A DNA stretch of 64,000 nucleotides. Origin: Pseudonocardia acidicola. Lineage in GTDB: Bacteria > Actinomycetota > Actinomycetes > Mycobacteriales > Pseudonocardiaceae. A program made the position numbers and the translations under genes. Location of the stretch: NCBI RefSeq assembly GCF_012911935.1, contig NZ_JAAXLA010000022.1, positions 1 through 64,000 of the forward strand, given 5' to 3'. The notes below the pieces were generated by a model, which was given only the letters and a program-made list of their open reading frames with translations, was not told the DNA's origin and did no database searches. Positions within the stretch are counted from its first letter, which is position 1. Each line of letters opens with the position of its first letter. This document shows, piece after piece, positions 1 to 8,149 of this stretch.

Positions 1-91
1 CCTCCCACACGCCCTGGTACTCATGCAGCCCTCCCCGGCCCCGACCGCCGACGGGAGTCCGCCCACGCAGCCACCCGACTGAGACGTCGTC

Positions 92-1546
92 TCACTCGCC
101 CCGCTCACACGCCATCTCGTGTCGCAGCGCGGCGAGGATCCGCTCGGTGCTGCCACCGGCGCCGAACAGCCGTCGCACGTTGTTCCGCTGCCGGGGCCGC
201 AGGGGGTCCGGGTTCCCGCCGAGGAACTTCTCGGCCAGCCTGCACGCCTCGTCGACGGTGTGCACGGTGTGTACGCCGGTGACGACCTGTTCGCCGATGG
301 CGTTGAACGGCCGATGGCCATCACGCTCGAAGAAGATCACCGGTTTGCCGAAGAGCTGGTACTCCACCAGCATCGACAACCCGTCGGTCAGCATCATGTC
401 CGAGGCGGCGAGCGTCGGGCCGTAGTCGGCCTCGGACAGCACCGCGGTGTTGGGCAGCTCGGCCCAGTCCTGCATCCAGGCGTCGAAGTCCGGGCGCCTG
501 ATCGAGCAGGCGTCCGAGTCAGGGAAGGGCAGCAGCGCCGGGTGCGGCATGAACACGAACTGGACATCGGTGCGCTGCCGGGCCCACGCGAGCATGCCGT
601 CGCGCATGAGGTGGAAGGCGCCGAAATCCGTCCAGCCCCGGCCGATCGTGTGATGCGCGGACCAGACGACCCGGCCCGGCCTGGCCGCGTCGTCCGCCGC
701 CGAGCCCAGCGGCCAGTCCGGCGTCGCCGCCAGCAGGTGATCGGCCTTGGGGTGGCCGACGACCCGGAACTGCGCTCCCCCGCGCGCGCCGTCCCGGACC
801 GCGGTCTCGAGCATCATCTCGTTCGTGCAGAACACCAACCAGGCGCAGCGGTGGTAGTCGCTGTCGACGGCGGTGTTGAGCGTCCGCGCATCCGGGACGT
901 TGACGACGATGTTCATCGTCTCGTAGGGGATCAGGCAGGTGCGGGCGAAGCCGAGCGCCTCGGTGCCCAACTCGTCCGGGACGTCGGCGTCCCACTGGGA
1001 CTGCCGAAATATCACATCGGGTTCGATCGCCTTGATCAGTTGGAGGACGCCACGAGCGTCGCCGTCGGCGAACCGCAGGTGCGGCACGCCACGCTCGACC
1101 AGACCGCGATGCACGTCCTCCTCGCCGTAGAGGCCATCCGAGCCGCGGAACCGCCGCGGGATCGACGCGACGATCGGTTCGAAGTCGTCGCTGCCGGCCA
1201 TCGCCGCGACGAGCGCGTGGCAGGAGTCCCACGCACCGAGGACGTGGACGAGGAACAGCACACGGGCCGGGCGACGCTGCAACGCGGTGCGGCGGGCCGC
1301 GAGATGAACGGAGTCCCGCAGCTCGGCGAGCGCCTGCTGAGACCCCCCGGCCGTCGCAAGCACCCGGTCGAGCCGGGACTGCACCGCGGTGACGTCGTCG
1401 CGGACGGCGCGCAGCTCGGCGTCGATCGCCGCGAGGTGCCGGTCGAGCGCCTCCAACCGGTGCGGCAGCTCCCGCGCCCGACGCAGCAGGGCGCGCGCCC
1501 GGCACATCCTGTCGCGGACGAAATCGGTCCGCTTCCGTTCGCCCAC
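92..1546 (-). CDS. CDP-glycerol glycerophosphotransferase-like glycosyltransferase
   Basis: A 484-residue cytoplasmic protein whose C-terminal two thirds resemble the CDP-glycerol:polyglycerophosphate glycerophosphotransferase fold (GT-B). Visible hallmarks are VVGHPKADHLL, VWSAHHTIGRG and the late ASDMMLTDGLSMLVEYQ stretch, which matches the donor-binding region of that family. Residues 1-70 are Arg-rich with a predicted coiled coil (LEALDRHLAAIDAEL). I placed the start at the GTG at 1546 because a GGGGGGAT ribosome site sits just upstream. The open frame extends 43 codons further, but that extension does not look like protein. The family usually builds teichoic-acid-like or other surface polymers. 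The adjacent glycan locus from 5874 onward supports a surface-glycan role, but the substrate is unknown. Confidence 0.8.
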   Translation of the reverse strand: MGERKRTDFVRDRMCRARALLRRARELPHRLEALDRHLAAIDAELRAVRDDVTAVQSRLDRVLATAGGSQQALAELRDSVHLAARRTALQRRPARVLFLVHVLGAWDSCHALVAAMAGSDDFEPIVASIPRRFRGSDGLYGEEDVHRGLVERGVPHLRFADGDARGVLQLIKAIEPDVIFRQSQWDADVPDELGTEALGFARTCLIPYETMNIVVNVPDARTLNTAVDSDYHRCAWLVFCTNEMMLETAVRDGARGGAQFRVVGHPKADHLLAATPDWPLGSAADDAARPGRVVWSAHHTIGRGWTDFGAFHLMRDGMLAWARQRTDVQFVFMPHPALLPFPDSDACSIRRPDFDAWMQDWAELPNTAVLSEADYGPTLAASDMMLTDGLSMLVEYQLFGKPVIFFERDGHRPFNAIGEQVVTGVHTVHTVDEACRLAEKFLGGNPDPLRPRQRNNVRRLFGAGGSTERILAALRHEMACERGE

Positions 1547-1820
1547 GATCCCCCCAGGTTCGTCGCAGCGTCCGACCGTCGGCCACACCACGCGCATCGG
1601 TGACCGTCCCGTGCTGCAGGTTCGGCGAGGTGCACCACCGTCACCACGCCCGTAGAGGGTGAACAGCGGGAACACGCAGCGCGGCGTCCCGATGGCGGCC
1701 GGACAACCCTCACGTAGCTCAGGTTACGGTCGGTCAAGGTCCGGACACCCAGCGGGTATGCCAGACCGGGCATTACCGGACAATCAACCATGTATCGACC
1801 GGATCAGCGCCGGACCGGTC

Positions 1821-2081
1821 ATGCTCGCCGAGCTGACCGACGATCAGCTCGATGCCCTGTGCTCAGCCGACCGGTACGCCGAGCGGCCCGACGACCGGCC
1901 GGATCTCGACGAGCTCCGCGCGGATCTGGACCCGGCAACGCTCGCGCGGCGAGCCGCACAACCGTCAGCTGGTCGGCGAAGGTGTCGACGGTGGCGACCG
2001 GCCCGGCTGCAGCCGCATAGCGGCGCGGCAGCCGGGTACGCCTCCGCGACCCAATCGACGCACCATCCGGCGGCGACATGA
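1821..2081 (+). CDS. possible small hypothetical protein
   Basis: An 86-codon frame whose first half (MLAELTDDQLDAL..., Asp/Glu-rich, helix-compatible) looks protein-like, while the second half is Arg/His/Pro-rich and looks like out-of-frame GC-rich DNA. It could be a short real protein, or the head of a gene cut off by the next one, whose start at 2078 it overlaps. No family recognised. Confidence 0.25.
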   Translation: MLAELTDDQLDALCSADRYAERPDDRPDLDELRADLDPATLARRAAQPSAGRRRCRRWRPARLQPHSGAAAGYASATQSTHHPAAT

Positions 2082-3196
2082 GCACAGCAGCGAAAGCGAC
2101 GAAACAGCCCACCGACGAGCCCGTCGGCGAGTTGGAGACGGTGCACACCTTCGACGACGGCCCGATGCCCACCGGGGTGAGCGTCTCGGCGACCGGGCGG
2201 ATCTTCATCAACTACCCGAAGTGGGGCGACGACGTCCGCGCAACGGTCGTCGAGCTCCGCGACGGGACACCCGTCCCGTTCCCGGACGGGGCGTGGAACA
2301 CGCCCTCCGGCGACGACGACGCCGGCGCCCTGGTCTCGGTGCAGAGCGTCGTCGTCGACCCGGCCGACCGGCTGTGGATCCTCGACACCGGCAGCCCGAT
2401 GTTCCGGCCGACGAAGCCCGGCGGCCCGAAGATGGTCTGCGTCGACCTCACGACGGACACGGTGGCGCAGACGATCGTGTTCTCCCGGGACGTGGCCATC
2501 GAGACGACGTACCTCAACGACGTCCGGTTCGACCTGCGCAAGGGCGAGGCCGGGATCGGGTACATCACCGACTCGTCCAACAGCGGCCCGAACGGGCTCA
2601 TCGTGGTCGACCTCGCCACCGGCGAGGCGTGGCGACGGCTGCACGACCACCCGAGCACCAAGGCCGAGCTGCCGCCTGACTTCGTACCGATCGTGGAGGG
2701 CCGCGTCTTCATGGAACGCCCCCCGGACGGCCCGCCGAAACCGGTCCGGTTCGGTTCCGACGGCATCGCCATGGCGGCCGACGGCTCGCGCATCTACTAC
2801 TGCGCGCTCTGCTCGCGGCGCTGGTACAGCGTGTCGGCCGGCGCGCTGGCCGACCGGTCGGTGCCCGACGAGGAGGTCGCGGCGACGGTCCTCGCCGAAG
2901 GCGACAAGGGCGGGTTGAGCGACGGCCTGGAGACCGACGATTCCGGCCGGATCTACCTCACCAACTGCGAGCACAACGCCATCATGCAGCGGCTGCCGGA
3001 CGGCACGCTGGAGACCTTCGTGCACGACCCGCGGCTGCTCTGGCCGGACACCATGGCGGTCGCGGACGGGTACCTCTACGTGACCGCGAACCAGCTGCAC
3101 CGACAGGCCACGTTCAACCGGGGCCAGGACCTGCGGCGCTACCCGTACTCGCTGTTCCGGGCGCCGATCGACGCCGGCAGGGTGCAGCTGCGCTGA
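2078..3196 (+). CDS. major royal jelly protein / Yellow family beta-propeller
   Basis: A 372-residue protein related to the MRJP/Yellow family, a six-bladed beta-propeller fold related to SMP-30/gluconolactonases. Supporting motifs are GRIFINYPKW near residue 46, VVVDPADRLWILDTG near 90, the YITDSSNSGPNGLIVVDL stretch near 165, and the C-terminal WPDTMAVADGYLYVTANQL. There is no obvious signal peptide, so it is probably cytoplasmic or secreted by another route. Bacterial members are mostly uncharacterised. A ligand-binding or lactonase-type role is possible but not shown here. The gene converges with msrA and ends 19 bp before it. Confidence 0.85.
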   Translation: MSTAAKATKQPTDEPVGELETVHTFDDGPMPTGVSVSATGRIFINYPKWGDDVRATVVELRDGTPVPFPDGAWNTPSGDDDAGALVSVQSVVVDPADRLWILDTGSPMFRPTKPGGPKMVCVDLTTDTVAQTIVFSRDVAIETTYLNDVRFDLRKGEAGIGYITDSSNSGPNGLIVVDLATGEAWRRLHDHPSTKAELPPDFVPIVEGRVFMERPPDGPPKPVRFGSDGIAMAADGSRIYYCALCSRRWYSVSAGALADRSVPDEEVAATVLAEGDKGGLSDGLETDDSGRIYLTNCEHNAIMQRLPDGTLETFVHDPRLLWPDTMAVADGYLYVTANQLHRQATFNRGQDLRRYPYSLFRAPIDAGRVQLR

Positions 3197-3215
3197 GAAC
3201 GCAGGGCTGCGCCGG

Positions 3216-3731
3216 CTACCGAGCGGACTGCGCCTGGCGGCGCGGGAGCACCCAGTCGGGCCGCACGAAGTGGCAGGTGTAGCCGGTGGGGTATTTCTGC
3301 AGGTAGTCCTGGTGCTCCTCCTCGGCCTCCCAGAACGGGCCGGCGGCAGTCACCTCGGTGACGACCTTGCCGGGCCACAGGCCCGAGGCCTCGACATCCG
3401 CGATGGTGTCCAGAGCAACCCGCTTCTGCTCCTCGCTCGTGTAGAAGATCGCCGAGCGGTAGCTCCGGCCCACGTCGTTGCCCTGACGATCCTTCGTCGA
3501 CGGGTCGTGGATCTGGAAGAAGAACTCCAGCAACTCCCGGAACGAGATCACGTCGGGGTCGAAGACGATCTCGACGGCCTCCGCGTGATCGCCGTGATTA
3601 CGGTACGTAGCGTTCGGGGTGTCGCCTCCGGAGTACCCGACCCGGGTCGAGATCACCCCCGGACGCCGCCGCAACAGCTCCTGTGCTCCCCAGAAACAAC
3701 CTCCGGCGAGGATCGCCGTCTCAGTCGCCAT
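3216..3731 (-). CDS. msrA: peptide-methionine (S)-S-oxide reductase MsrA
   Basis: Reduces the S epimer of methionine sulfoxide in proteins and free methionine. The catalytic signature GGCFWG is at residues 10-15, followed by the conserved [24 protein letters not shown] and YRSAIFYTS segments. At 171 residues it is a full-length single-domain MsrA. The start codon overlaps the end of the upstream Cys-rich ORF by 11 bp, so the two are likely translationally coupled. This links methionine repair to the upstream SpoIIAA-like gene in one minus-strand operon. Confidence 0.97.
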   Translation of the reverse strand: MATETAILAGGCFWGAQELLRRRPGVISTRVGYSGGDTPNATYRNHGDHAEAVEIVFDPDVISFRELLEFFFQIHDPSTKDRQGNDVGRSYRSAIFYTSEEQKRVALDTIADVEASGLWPGKVVTEVTAAGPFWEAEEEHQDYLQKYPTGYTCHFVRPDWVLPRRQAQSAR

Positions 3732-4071
3732 CCTGCGCCTCCCTCAGGCTCGACACAGTCGGAACAACACTCCGATCCCGGCCGATGTTCCGACCTTCGC
3801 GGCCGCGGTGCAACGGGGATCCGCGGCGGTCCCCGAGTTGCCGGCCGGCCGCCTCGTCCGCGGCCGGCTCAGGCGTCAGGACCTCCGCGGCCTCGCGCGG
3901 CGGGAGCGGCGCCCCGTCACAGCAGTTGCCCTTCATGTGGCAATGCGGACACAGCCACCGCGTCGCAACCGGGTCGTACCGCAGCGAGCAGAAATCGCAG
4001 ACGCTCACAGCGCCATCGTCGCACCGGACGAGCGCAGGACGGACGACACGCCCGGTGGCCGACGTCGTCAT
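3721..4071 (-). CDS. small Cys-rich (putative zinc-binding) protein upstream of msrA
   Basis: A 116-residue protein with a compact Cys cluster at about residues 20-45: CDFC, then LCPHCH and NCCDG. The spacing suggests a zinc knuckle. The C-terminal half is charged and low in recognisable features. The ATG at 4071 was chosen because coding character starts there. The long frame upstream of it is a shadow of the SpoIIAA-like gene. It sits 52 bp after that gene's stop and overlaps the msrA start by 11 bp, so it is the middle gene of the operon. A redox or metal-linked role is only a guess from the Cys residues and the MsrA neighbour. Confidence 0.6.
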   Translation of the reverse strand: MTTSATGRVVRPALVRCDDGAVSVCDFCSLRYDPVATRWLCPHCHMKGNCCDGAPLPPREAAEVLTPEPAADEAAGRQLGDRRGSPLHRGREGRNIGRDRSVVPTVSSLREAQDGD

Positions 4072-4123
4072 GTCCGGTCGGGATGGTCGTGGCCGGTGAA
4101 CCGGCGTGGTGGCAGCGCTGGTG

Positions 4124-4870
4124 TCAGTTCGTCGAGGCTGCTGTCCAGGCGATGGCGTCGTCGAGGCCGTCATAGCCGAAGCTGCGCACCTCCGCGTGCA
4201 CGAAGTGTTCCGCCACGCTCGGCACCAGGGCGGCAAGCCTGCCGTCGACCGCCAACGCGACCCTGTTGACCTTCCGGTGATGGTCGCGCACGAAACGAAT
4301 GTGCCGGACGAGGCCGGCGATGTTCTCCCAGCCGTGGATGGCGCGGGCACGGATCACCACGCCCTGCAGCCGGGCATGGGTGTCGAGCCAGGAGTCGACC
4401 GTGAGCGCGAGGGCATCGAAGTCCGCGGCGCGCAACGGCTCGGCGATCTCGACCACCACGACCCCGGACTCGGGCACCAGCCGGTGGGTGACGCCGACAC
4501 CTTCGGGCAGTGAACTGAGCCAGTCGACGGCCTTGTCCCGGTCCCGGTCGCTGAACACCCGCACGGGGCAGGGCATCAGGAAGCCGGCGAGCCGGGTCGC
4601 CTCGCGGATCCAGCCGATATCACTGACCACCGCGCAGCCGTCGAAGGACCGCAGCGCGCGTAGCCCGATCTCGACGTCCTCCCACACAGCGCCCGGGGTC
4701 ATTCCTTGAAAATCGGGGCCTATCCGGCAGAGGCAGCGCAGGCGGCGGCCATCCCGTGCCGCGTCCTCGACCAGGGGCACGATGACCGCCTCATAGTCCT
4801 CCCGCGAGATCTTGCCGACGGCTCGCACCGCATCGATTCCCGGGGGGACGTCCTCGATTCTCTCAATCAT
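4124..4870 (-). CDS. tandem SpoIIAA-like (STAS-fold) protein
   Basis: A 248-residue soluble protein made of two SpoIIAA-like domains, roughly residues 1-120 and 128-246. Each carries the family pattern of an alpha/beta core followed by a late helix. The second copy shows the characteristic GWENIAGLVRHIRFVRDHHRK-type helix. This STAS-like family is widespread, is usually a single domain, and its biochemical role is unclear; it has been proposed to act in lipid or nucleotide sensing. It is the first gene of the msrA operon. The 620 bp upstream probably contain its promoter. Confidence 0.75.
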   Translation of the reverse strand: MIERIEDVPPGIDAVRAVGKISREDYEAVIVPLVEDAARDGRRLRCLCRIGPDFQGMTPGAVWEDVEIGLRALRSFDGCAVVSDIGWIREATRLAGFLMPCPVRVFSDRDRDKAVDWLSSLPEGVGVTHRLVPESGVVVVEIAEPLRAADFDALALTVDSWLDTHARLQGVVIRARAIHGWENIAGLVRHIRFVRDHHRKVNRVALAVDGRLAALVPSVAEHFVHAEVRSFGYDGLDDAIAWTAASTN

Positions 4871-5490
4871 GTCGGCGCTCCTTGTCCCTGGCCCCGTTCG
4901 AAAGGAATCGAATTCACCGGAACCATTTCACGCCCGGCCGGCCGGCCGCGATACGGCCGAGAGGCCCCAACCTGCTCTGCCGACGGCCCGGCCCGTCGGC
5001 CGGCCAATGGCTACCGGCACACCGGAACTGCAGTTCCGAGCATGTTTCGAGGGAGGCCGGCGCGGTGCGCCCGGTTCTGGCCGGCGGCGAGCCACGGATG
5101 CTCCTTTCTCATCGTCTATCGAGCGATCATGGGGCTACCGTGCCACGCCGTGATCGGGTCCCCGGGCGGGATGGACGCGGTCCGGCCTCGTGGCGTGACC
5201 GGTGCGGAGGGCCTTTTCGGTGCGTGGGAGTAGTGGCACCGGCCCACCGGTAGGCCCTGTTGCCGATGCCATCGACGAGGAGGAGTGCACATTGACGGCG
5301 ATTGCAAAGAGCGGCCGGGTCCCGGGCACCCAGGATGCCGGCTGCGCTCGCGCCGGGGGAAGATCTGATCATGTTCGGGTGGCTACGAGCACTCTTCGGC
5401 GGAGCGATCGACGAGCACCCGGGACGCGACGTGGCAGGGCCGGGCAGCCGAGCGGATCGTGCCGCCGGCCGCTGACGGGGTCTCGACCGG
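4871..5490. other. mostly non-coding interval
   Basis: A 620-bp interval with no convincing long gene on either strand. It holds GC-rich repeats of CCGG type near 4933-4950 and the 34-codon ORF listed separately at 5371. The left end is presumably the promoter region of the SpoIIAA-like operon. No clear -10/-35 pair could be fixed by eye. Confidence 0.5.
5371..5475 (+). CDS. possible 34-aa microprotein
   Basis: ATG at 5371 is preceded by a purine-rich GGGGGAAG ribosome site. The peptide begins MFGWLRALFGG and continues with a charged tail, so it has a short amphipathic or membrane-associating head. It lies in an otherwise empty stretch. Its size makes chance occurrence possible. Confidence 0.3.
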   Translation: MFGWLRALFGGAIDEHPGRDVAGPGSRADRAAGR

Positions 5491-5769
5491 CTACTGCGAC
5501 CGTTCACCGCGGCGCTTGCGGTACAGGGCCCACCCGAGGAGTACCAGCGATATCGCGGCGACAACGCCGAACACCGTTGCCAACGGGATCGATCCGAACC
5601 GGATGAAGACCCACGTCACGAAGGCGCTGAGGATCACCGCGACGGCGGCGATCCGGGCATGTAGTCGAAGCGCCCGCTGTCCGTCGGGCGACGACTCATC
5701 GGAGCCGGGCCCACCGATGCCCGGAACCTCGCGCTCAACATCCTTCTGCGTCATGCGCCTGCTGTTCAT
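5491..5769 (-). CDS. small two-helix membrane protein
   Basis: A 92-residue protein with a charged N-terminal region (VEREVPGIGG...) and two adjacent hydrophobic helices, about residues 38-56 (IAAVAVILSAFVTWVFI) and 60-80 (IPLATVFGVVAAISLVLLGW), ending in RKRRGERSQ. The start could be the ATG at 5769 or at 5754; the latter has an AGCAGG site at better spacing. No named family was recognised. It lies just downstream, on the same strand, of the glycan operon's last gene, with an opposite-facing empty interval beyond. Confidence 0.6.
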   Translation of the reverse strand: MNSRRMTQKDVEREVPGIGGPGSDESSPDGQRALRLHARIAAVAVILSAFVTWVFIRFGSIPLATVFGVVAAISLVLLGWALYRKRRGERSQ

Positions 5770-5873
5770 GCCTTCGAGTACCCGGTGACCGCCTGACCGG
5801 CCCCGTCCACGCACATGTCGTGGCGCAGGTCACACTTCTCTCGCTGCCCACCACGAAGCCACGCGGATGCAGC

Positions 5874-7178
5874 TCAGCCGGCGGAACGCCCCGTTCCGTA
5901 GGTCCGGAAACCGGCGCGCCGCAACGGTTCCGGTGGCAGGTGGTTGCGGGTGTCGACGACGACGCGATGCCGCATCTGCTCACCGAGCCGTGCCCAGTCC
6001 AGCTCGCCGAATTGCGGCCACTCGGTGAGCACCACGAGCGCCGACGCGTCCTTGGCGGCGAGATACGCGTCGTCCACGACCCGGACGGGGCCGGCGGCCT
6101 GCGTACCGGCCGGAACACCGGGGTCGTGACCGGTCAGCTCCGCGCCGTCGGCGGCGAGCAGGTCGGCGACGGCGAGTGCCGGTGAGTCACGCAGGTCGTC
6201 GGTCCCGGCTTTGAAGGTCAGGCCGAGCAACCCGAGTCGGACGCCGTCGACCGGTCGTTCGGGCGAACAGGCCACCGCCGTACGCACGGCGCGCAGGACG
6301 CGGCCAGGCTGGGCCTCGTTGGTGTCGATGGTCGCGCGCAGCAGCGGGAAGTCGACGGCCACCGACTCCGCCGCCCGGAGCAGGGCCTGGGTGTCCTTGG
6401 GCAGGCACGATCCACCCCAACCCGGGCCGGGCCGCAGGAACTCGGCGCCGATGCGCGGATCATGGCGCATGCCCGCGGTGACGGCGTCGACGTCGCCCCC
6501 GGTGCATTCGCACAGCTCGGCCAGGGTGTTGACGTACGACAGTTTCATGGCCAGGAAACAGTTGCTGGCGTACTTCACCAACTCTGCGCTCACCGGATCG
6601 GTGAGGACGACGGGCGCTCCGAGCGGAGCGTAGAGCCCGGCCACCCGGCGGGCCGCCGCCGCGTCACCGGCCCCCACGACGACACGGTGCGGGGAGAGGA
6701 AGTCCTCGACCGTGTGGCCCTCCCGCAGGAACTCGGGATTGGTGACGACGTCGAGATCGGACCGGTCGAGAAGCCTGCCGACGTCGTCGGTGGTGCCCGG
6801 TGGGACGGTCGACTTGATCACCACGACGGTGCCGGACGACAGCGCGTCCCGGACCTCGTGCAGTACGCCGTAGATCTGGGACAGGTCCGCGGAGCCGTTC
6901 GCCCCGACCGGGGTCGGCACGCACACGAAGACGATGTCGGCGTCCGCGGTCGCGGCCCGGGCCCCGAGCACGAAGCGAAGCCGCCCCGCCTGCAGCCCCT
7001 CGGTGACGATCTCGGCGAGCCCGGGCTCGTACGACGACACCTCGGCCCGGTTCAGCCGCTCCACCTTGGACTCGTCGATGTCGGCGCACACCGCGGTGTG
7101 CCCCAGCCGGGCCAGACAGGCGGCCGTCGTCAATCCGACGTAACCGGCGCCGACCACCCCGATCCGGTGGGCACGCAT
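5874..7178 (-). CDS. ugd: UDP-glucose 6-dehydrogenase
   Basis: Oxidises UDP-glucose to UDP-glucuronate using two NAD+. The 434-residue protein has the N-terminal Rossmann motif GAGYVG at residues 10-15, the central domain segment ELVKYASNCFLAMKLSYVN, and the catalytic loop GGSCLPKD with the thiohemiacetal Cys at residue 258. The C-terminal domain LGLTFKAGTDDLRDSPA completes the fold. It is the last gene of the minus-strand glycan operon and overlaps the preceding GT9 gene by 49 bp. Its product probably feeds the UXS-type decarboxylase at 16623-17561 to give UDP-xylose. Confidence 0.95.
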   Translation of the reverse strand: MRAHRIGVVGAGYVGLTTAACLARLGHTAVCADIDESKVERLNRAEVSSYEPGLAEIVTEGLQAGRLRFVLGARAATADADIVFVCVPTPVGANGSADLSQIYGVLHEVRDALSSGTVVVIKSTVPPGTTDDVGRLLDRSDLDVVTNPEFLREGHTVEDFLSPHRVVVGAGDAAAARRVAGLYAPLGAPVVLTDPVSAELVKYASNCFLAMKLSYVNTLAELCECTGGDVDAVTAGMRHDPRIGAEFLRPGPGWGGSCLPKDTQALLRAAESVAVDFPLLRATIDTNEAQPGRVLRAVRTAVACSPERPVDGVRLGLLGLTFKAGTDDLRDSPALAVADLLAADGAELTGHDPGVPAGTQAAGPVRVVDDAYLAAKDASALVVLTEWPQFGELDWARLGEQMRHRVVVDTRNHLPPEPLRRAGFRTYGTGRSAG

Positions 7179-8149
7179 GAGCTCTCGCCCCCTTCCGCGG
7201 CTCCCAACACCTCGCCGACCGCATCGATCACGTCGGCGACATCGATCTCCAGCAAGCCCGGGTCCGGGCGATCGGCGAAGGTGTCGCCCGTGCGTCCTCT
7301 CCACAACGCCCGATGCCGCGGGCGGTGCGGCGGCCCCCACAGCGCCGGGGACACCGGCCCGAACAGCACCACCGACGGCGTGCCGTACGCGGTGGCCAGG
7401 TGCGCGATGCCGGTGTCTCCGCAGATCACCAGCCGCGCGTCCGCCACGAGATCCGCGAGCCCGTCGAGGCCGGTGCGCCCCGCGAGCACCTCCGCCGACG
7501 ACATCCCGGCGACCGCAGCGACCCGCCGCGCCAGCGGTCGCTCGACGGCCGAGCCGGCGACCACCACCCGGTGACCGCGCTGCACGAGGAAGCGTGCGAC
7601 CGCGCCGTACCGCTCCGGCGGCCACTGCCGTGCTGCGTGGCTGGCGCCGGGATGGATGATCACCGGGCCGGCCACGGCCGGTGGGTCGTGCCGCCGCGGC
7701 AACGCCAGATCGTCCGGATCGGCCGGGATGCCCGCGTACGCCAACACGTCACACCACCGCCGTACCTCGTGCCGGTCGGCCTGCCACGGCGGACCGTCCA
7801 CGGCCGGCCGGGCCGGGTGGGCGTGGGTCAGCAACTGCTCCGGCCGCACCCGGCGGAGCAGATCGATGCTCTCCGGGCCCCGGCCGTGCAGGTTCACCGC
7901 GAGCGAGGGCGGGGGCCCGTCCCACCGCAGCGGTTCCAGCCCCACGGTGTGCAGCAGCCGGTCCGCCGCGCCCATTCGGTGCACGATCGGAGCCAGGGCC
8001 CGCGGGGCCGCCAGCGTGATCTCGGCTTCGCCGAACGCGCGGCGCAGCGCGCGCAGGGCCGGCACCGTGGTCAGCAGGTCGCCCAGACCGAGCGCGCGCA
8101 GGACCAGGATGCGCGGAATCCCCCGGCCCGCGCCGGTCGCCCACGTCAT
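7130..8149 (-). CDS. glycosyltransferase family 9 (heptosyltransferase-like)
   Basis: A 339-residue GT-B enzyme of family 9, known mainly as ADP-heptose:LPS heptosyltransferases. Motifs are ILVLRALGLGDLLTTVPAL at residues 14-32, VIIHPGASHAARQWPPERY mid-protein, and the donor-site signature CGDTGIAHLATAYGTPSVVLFGP near residue 255. The ATG at 8149 overlaps the hldE stop by 4 bp. Next to gmhA and hldE, this enzyme is a strong candidate for transferring a nucleotide-activated heptose onto a surface glycan. The acceptor is unknown, because this organism should lack LPS. Confidence 0.9.
   Translation of the reverse strand: MTWATGAGRGIPRILVLRALGLGDLLTTVPALRALRRAFGEAEITLAAPRALAPIVHRMGAADRLLHTVGLEPLRWDGPPPSLAVNLHGRGPESIDLLRRVRPEQLLTHAHPARPAVDGPPWQADRHEVRRWCDVLAYAGIPADPDDLALPRRHDPPAVAGPVIIHPGASHAARQWPPERYGAVARFLVQRGHRVVVAGSAVERPLARRVAAVAGMSSAEVLAGRTGLDGLADLVADARLVICGDTGIAHLATAYGTPSVVLFGPVSPALWGPPHRPRHRALWRGRTGDTFADRPDPGLLEIDVADVIDAVGEVLGAAEGGESSCVPTGSGWSAPVTSD

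Noticed and set aside
119-1603. 494-codon plus-strand frame opposite the CDP-glycerol transferase-like gene
   Set aside because: Translation is Arg/Pro/Gly/His-rich with no domain signs; it is the antisense shadow of the minus-strand gene that has clear family motifs.
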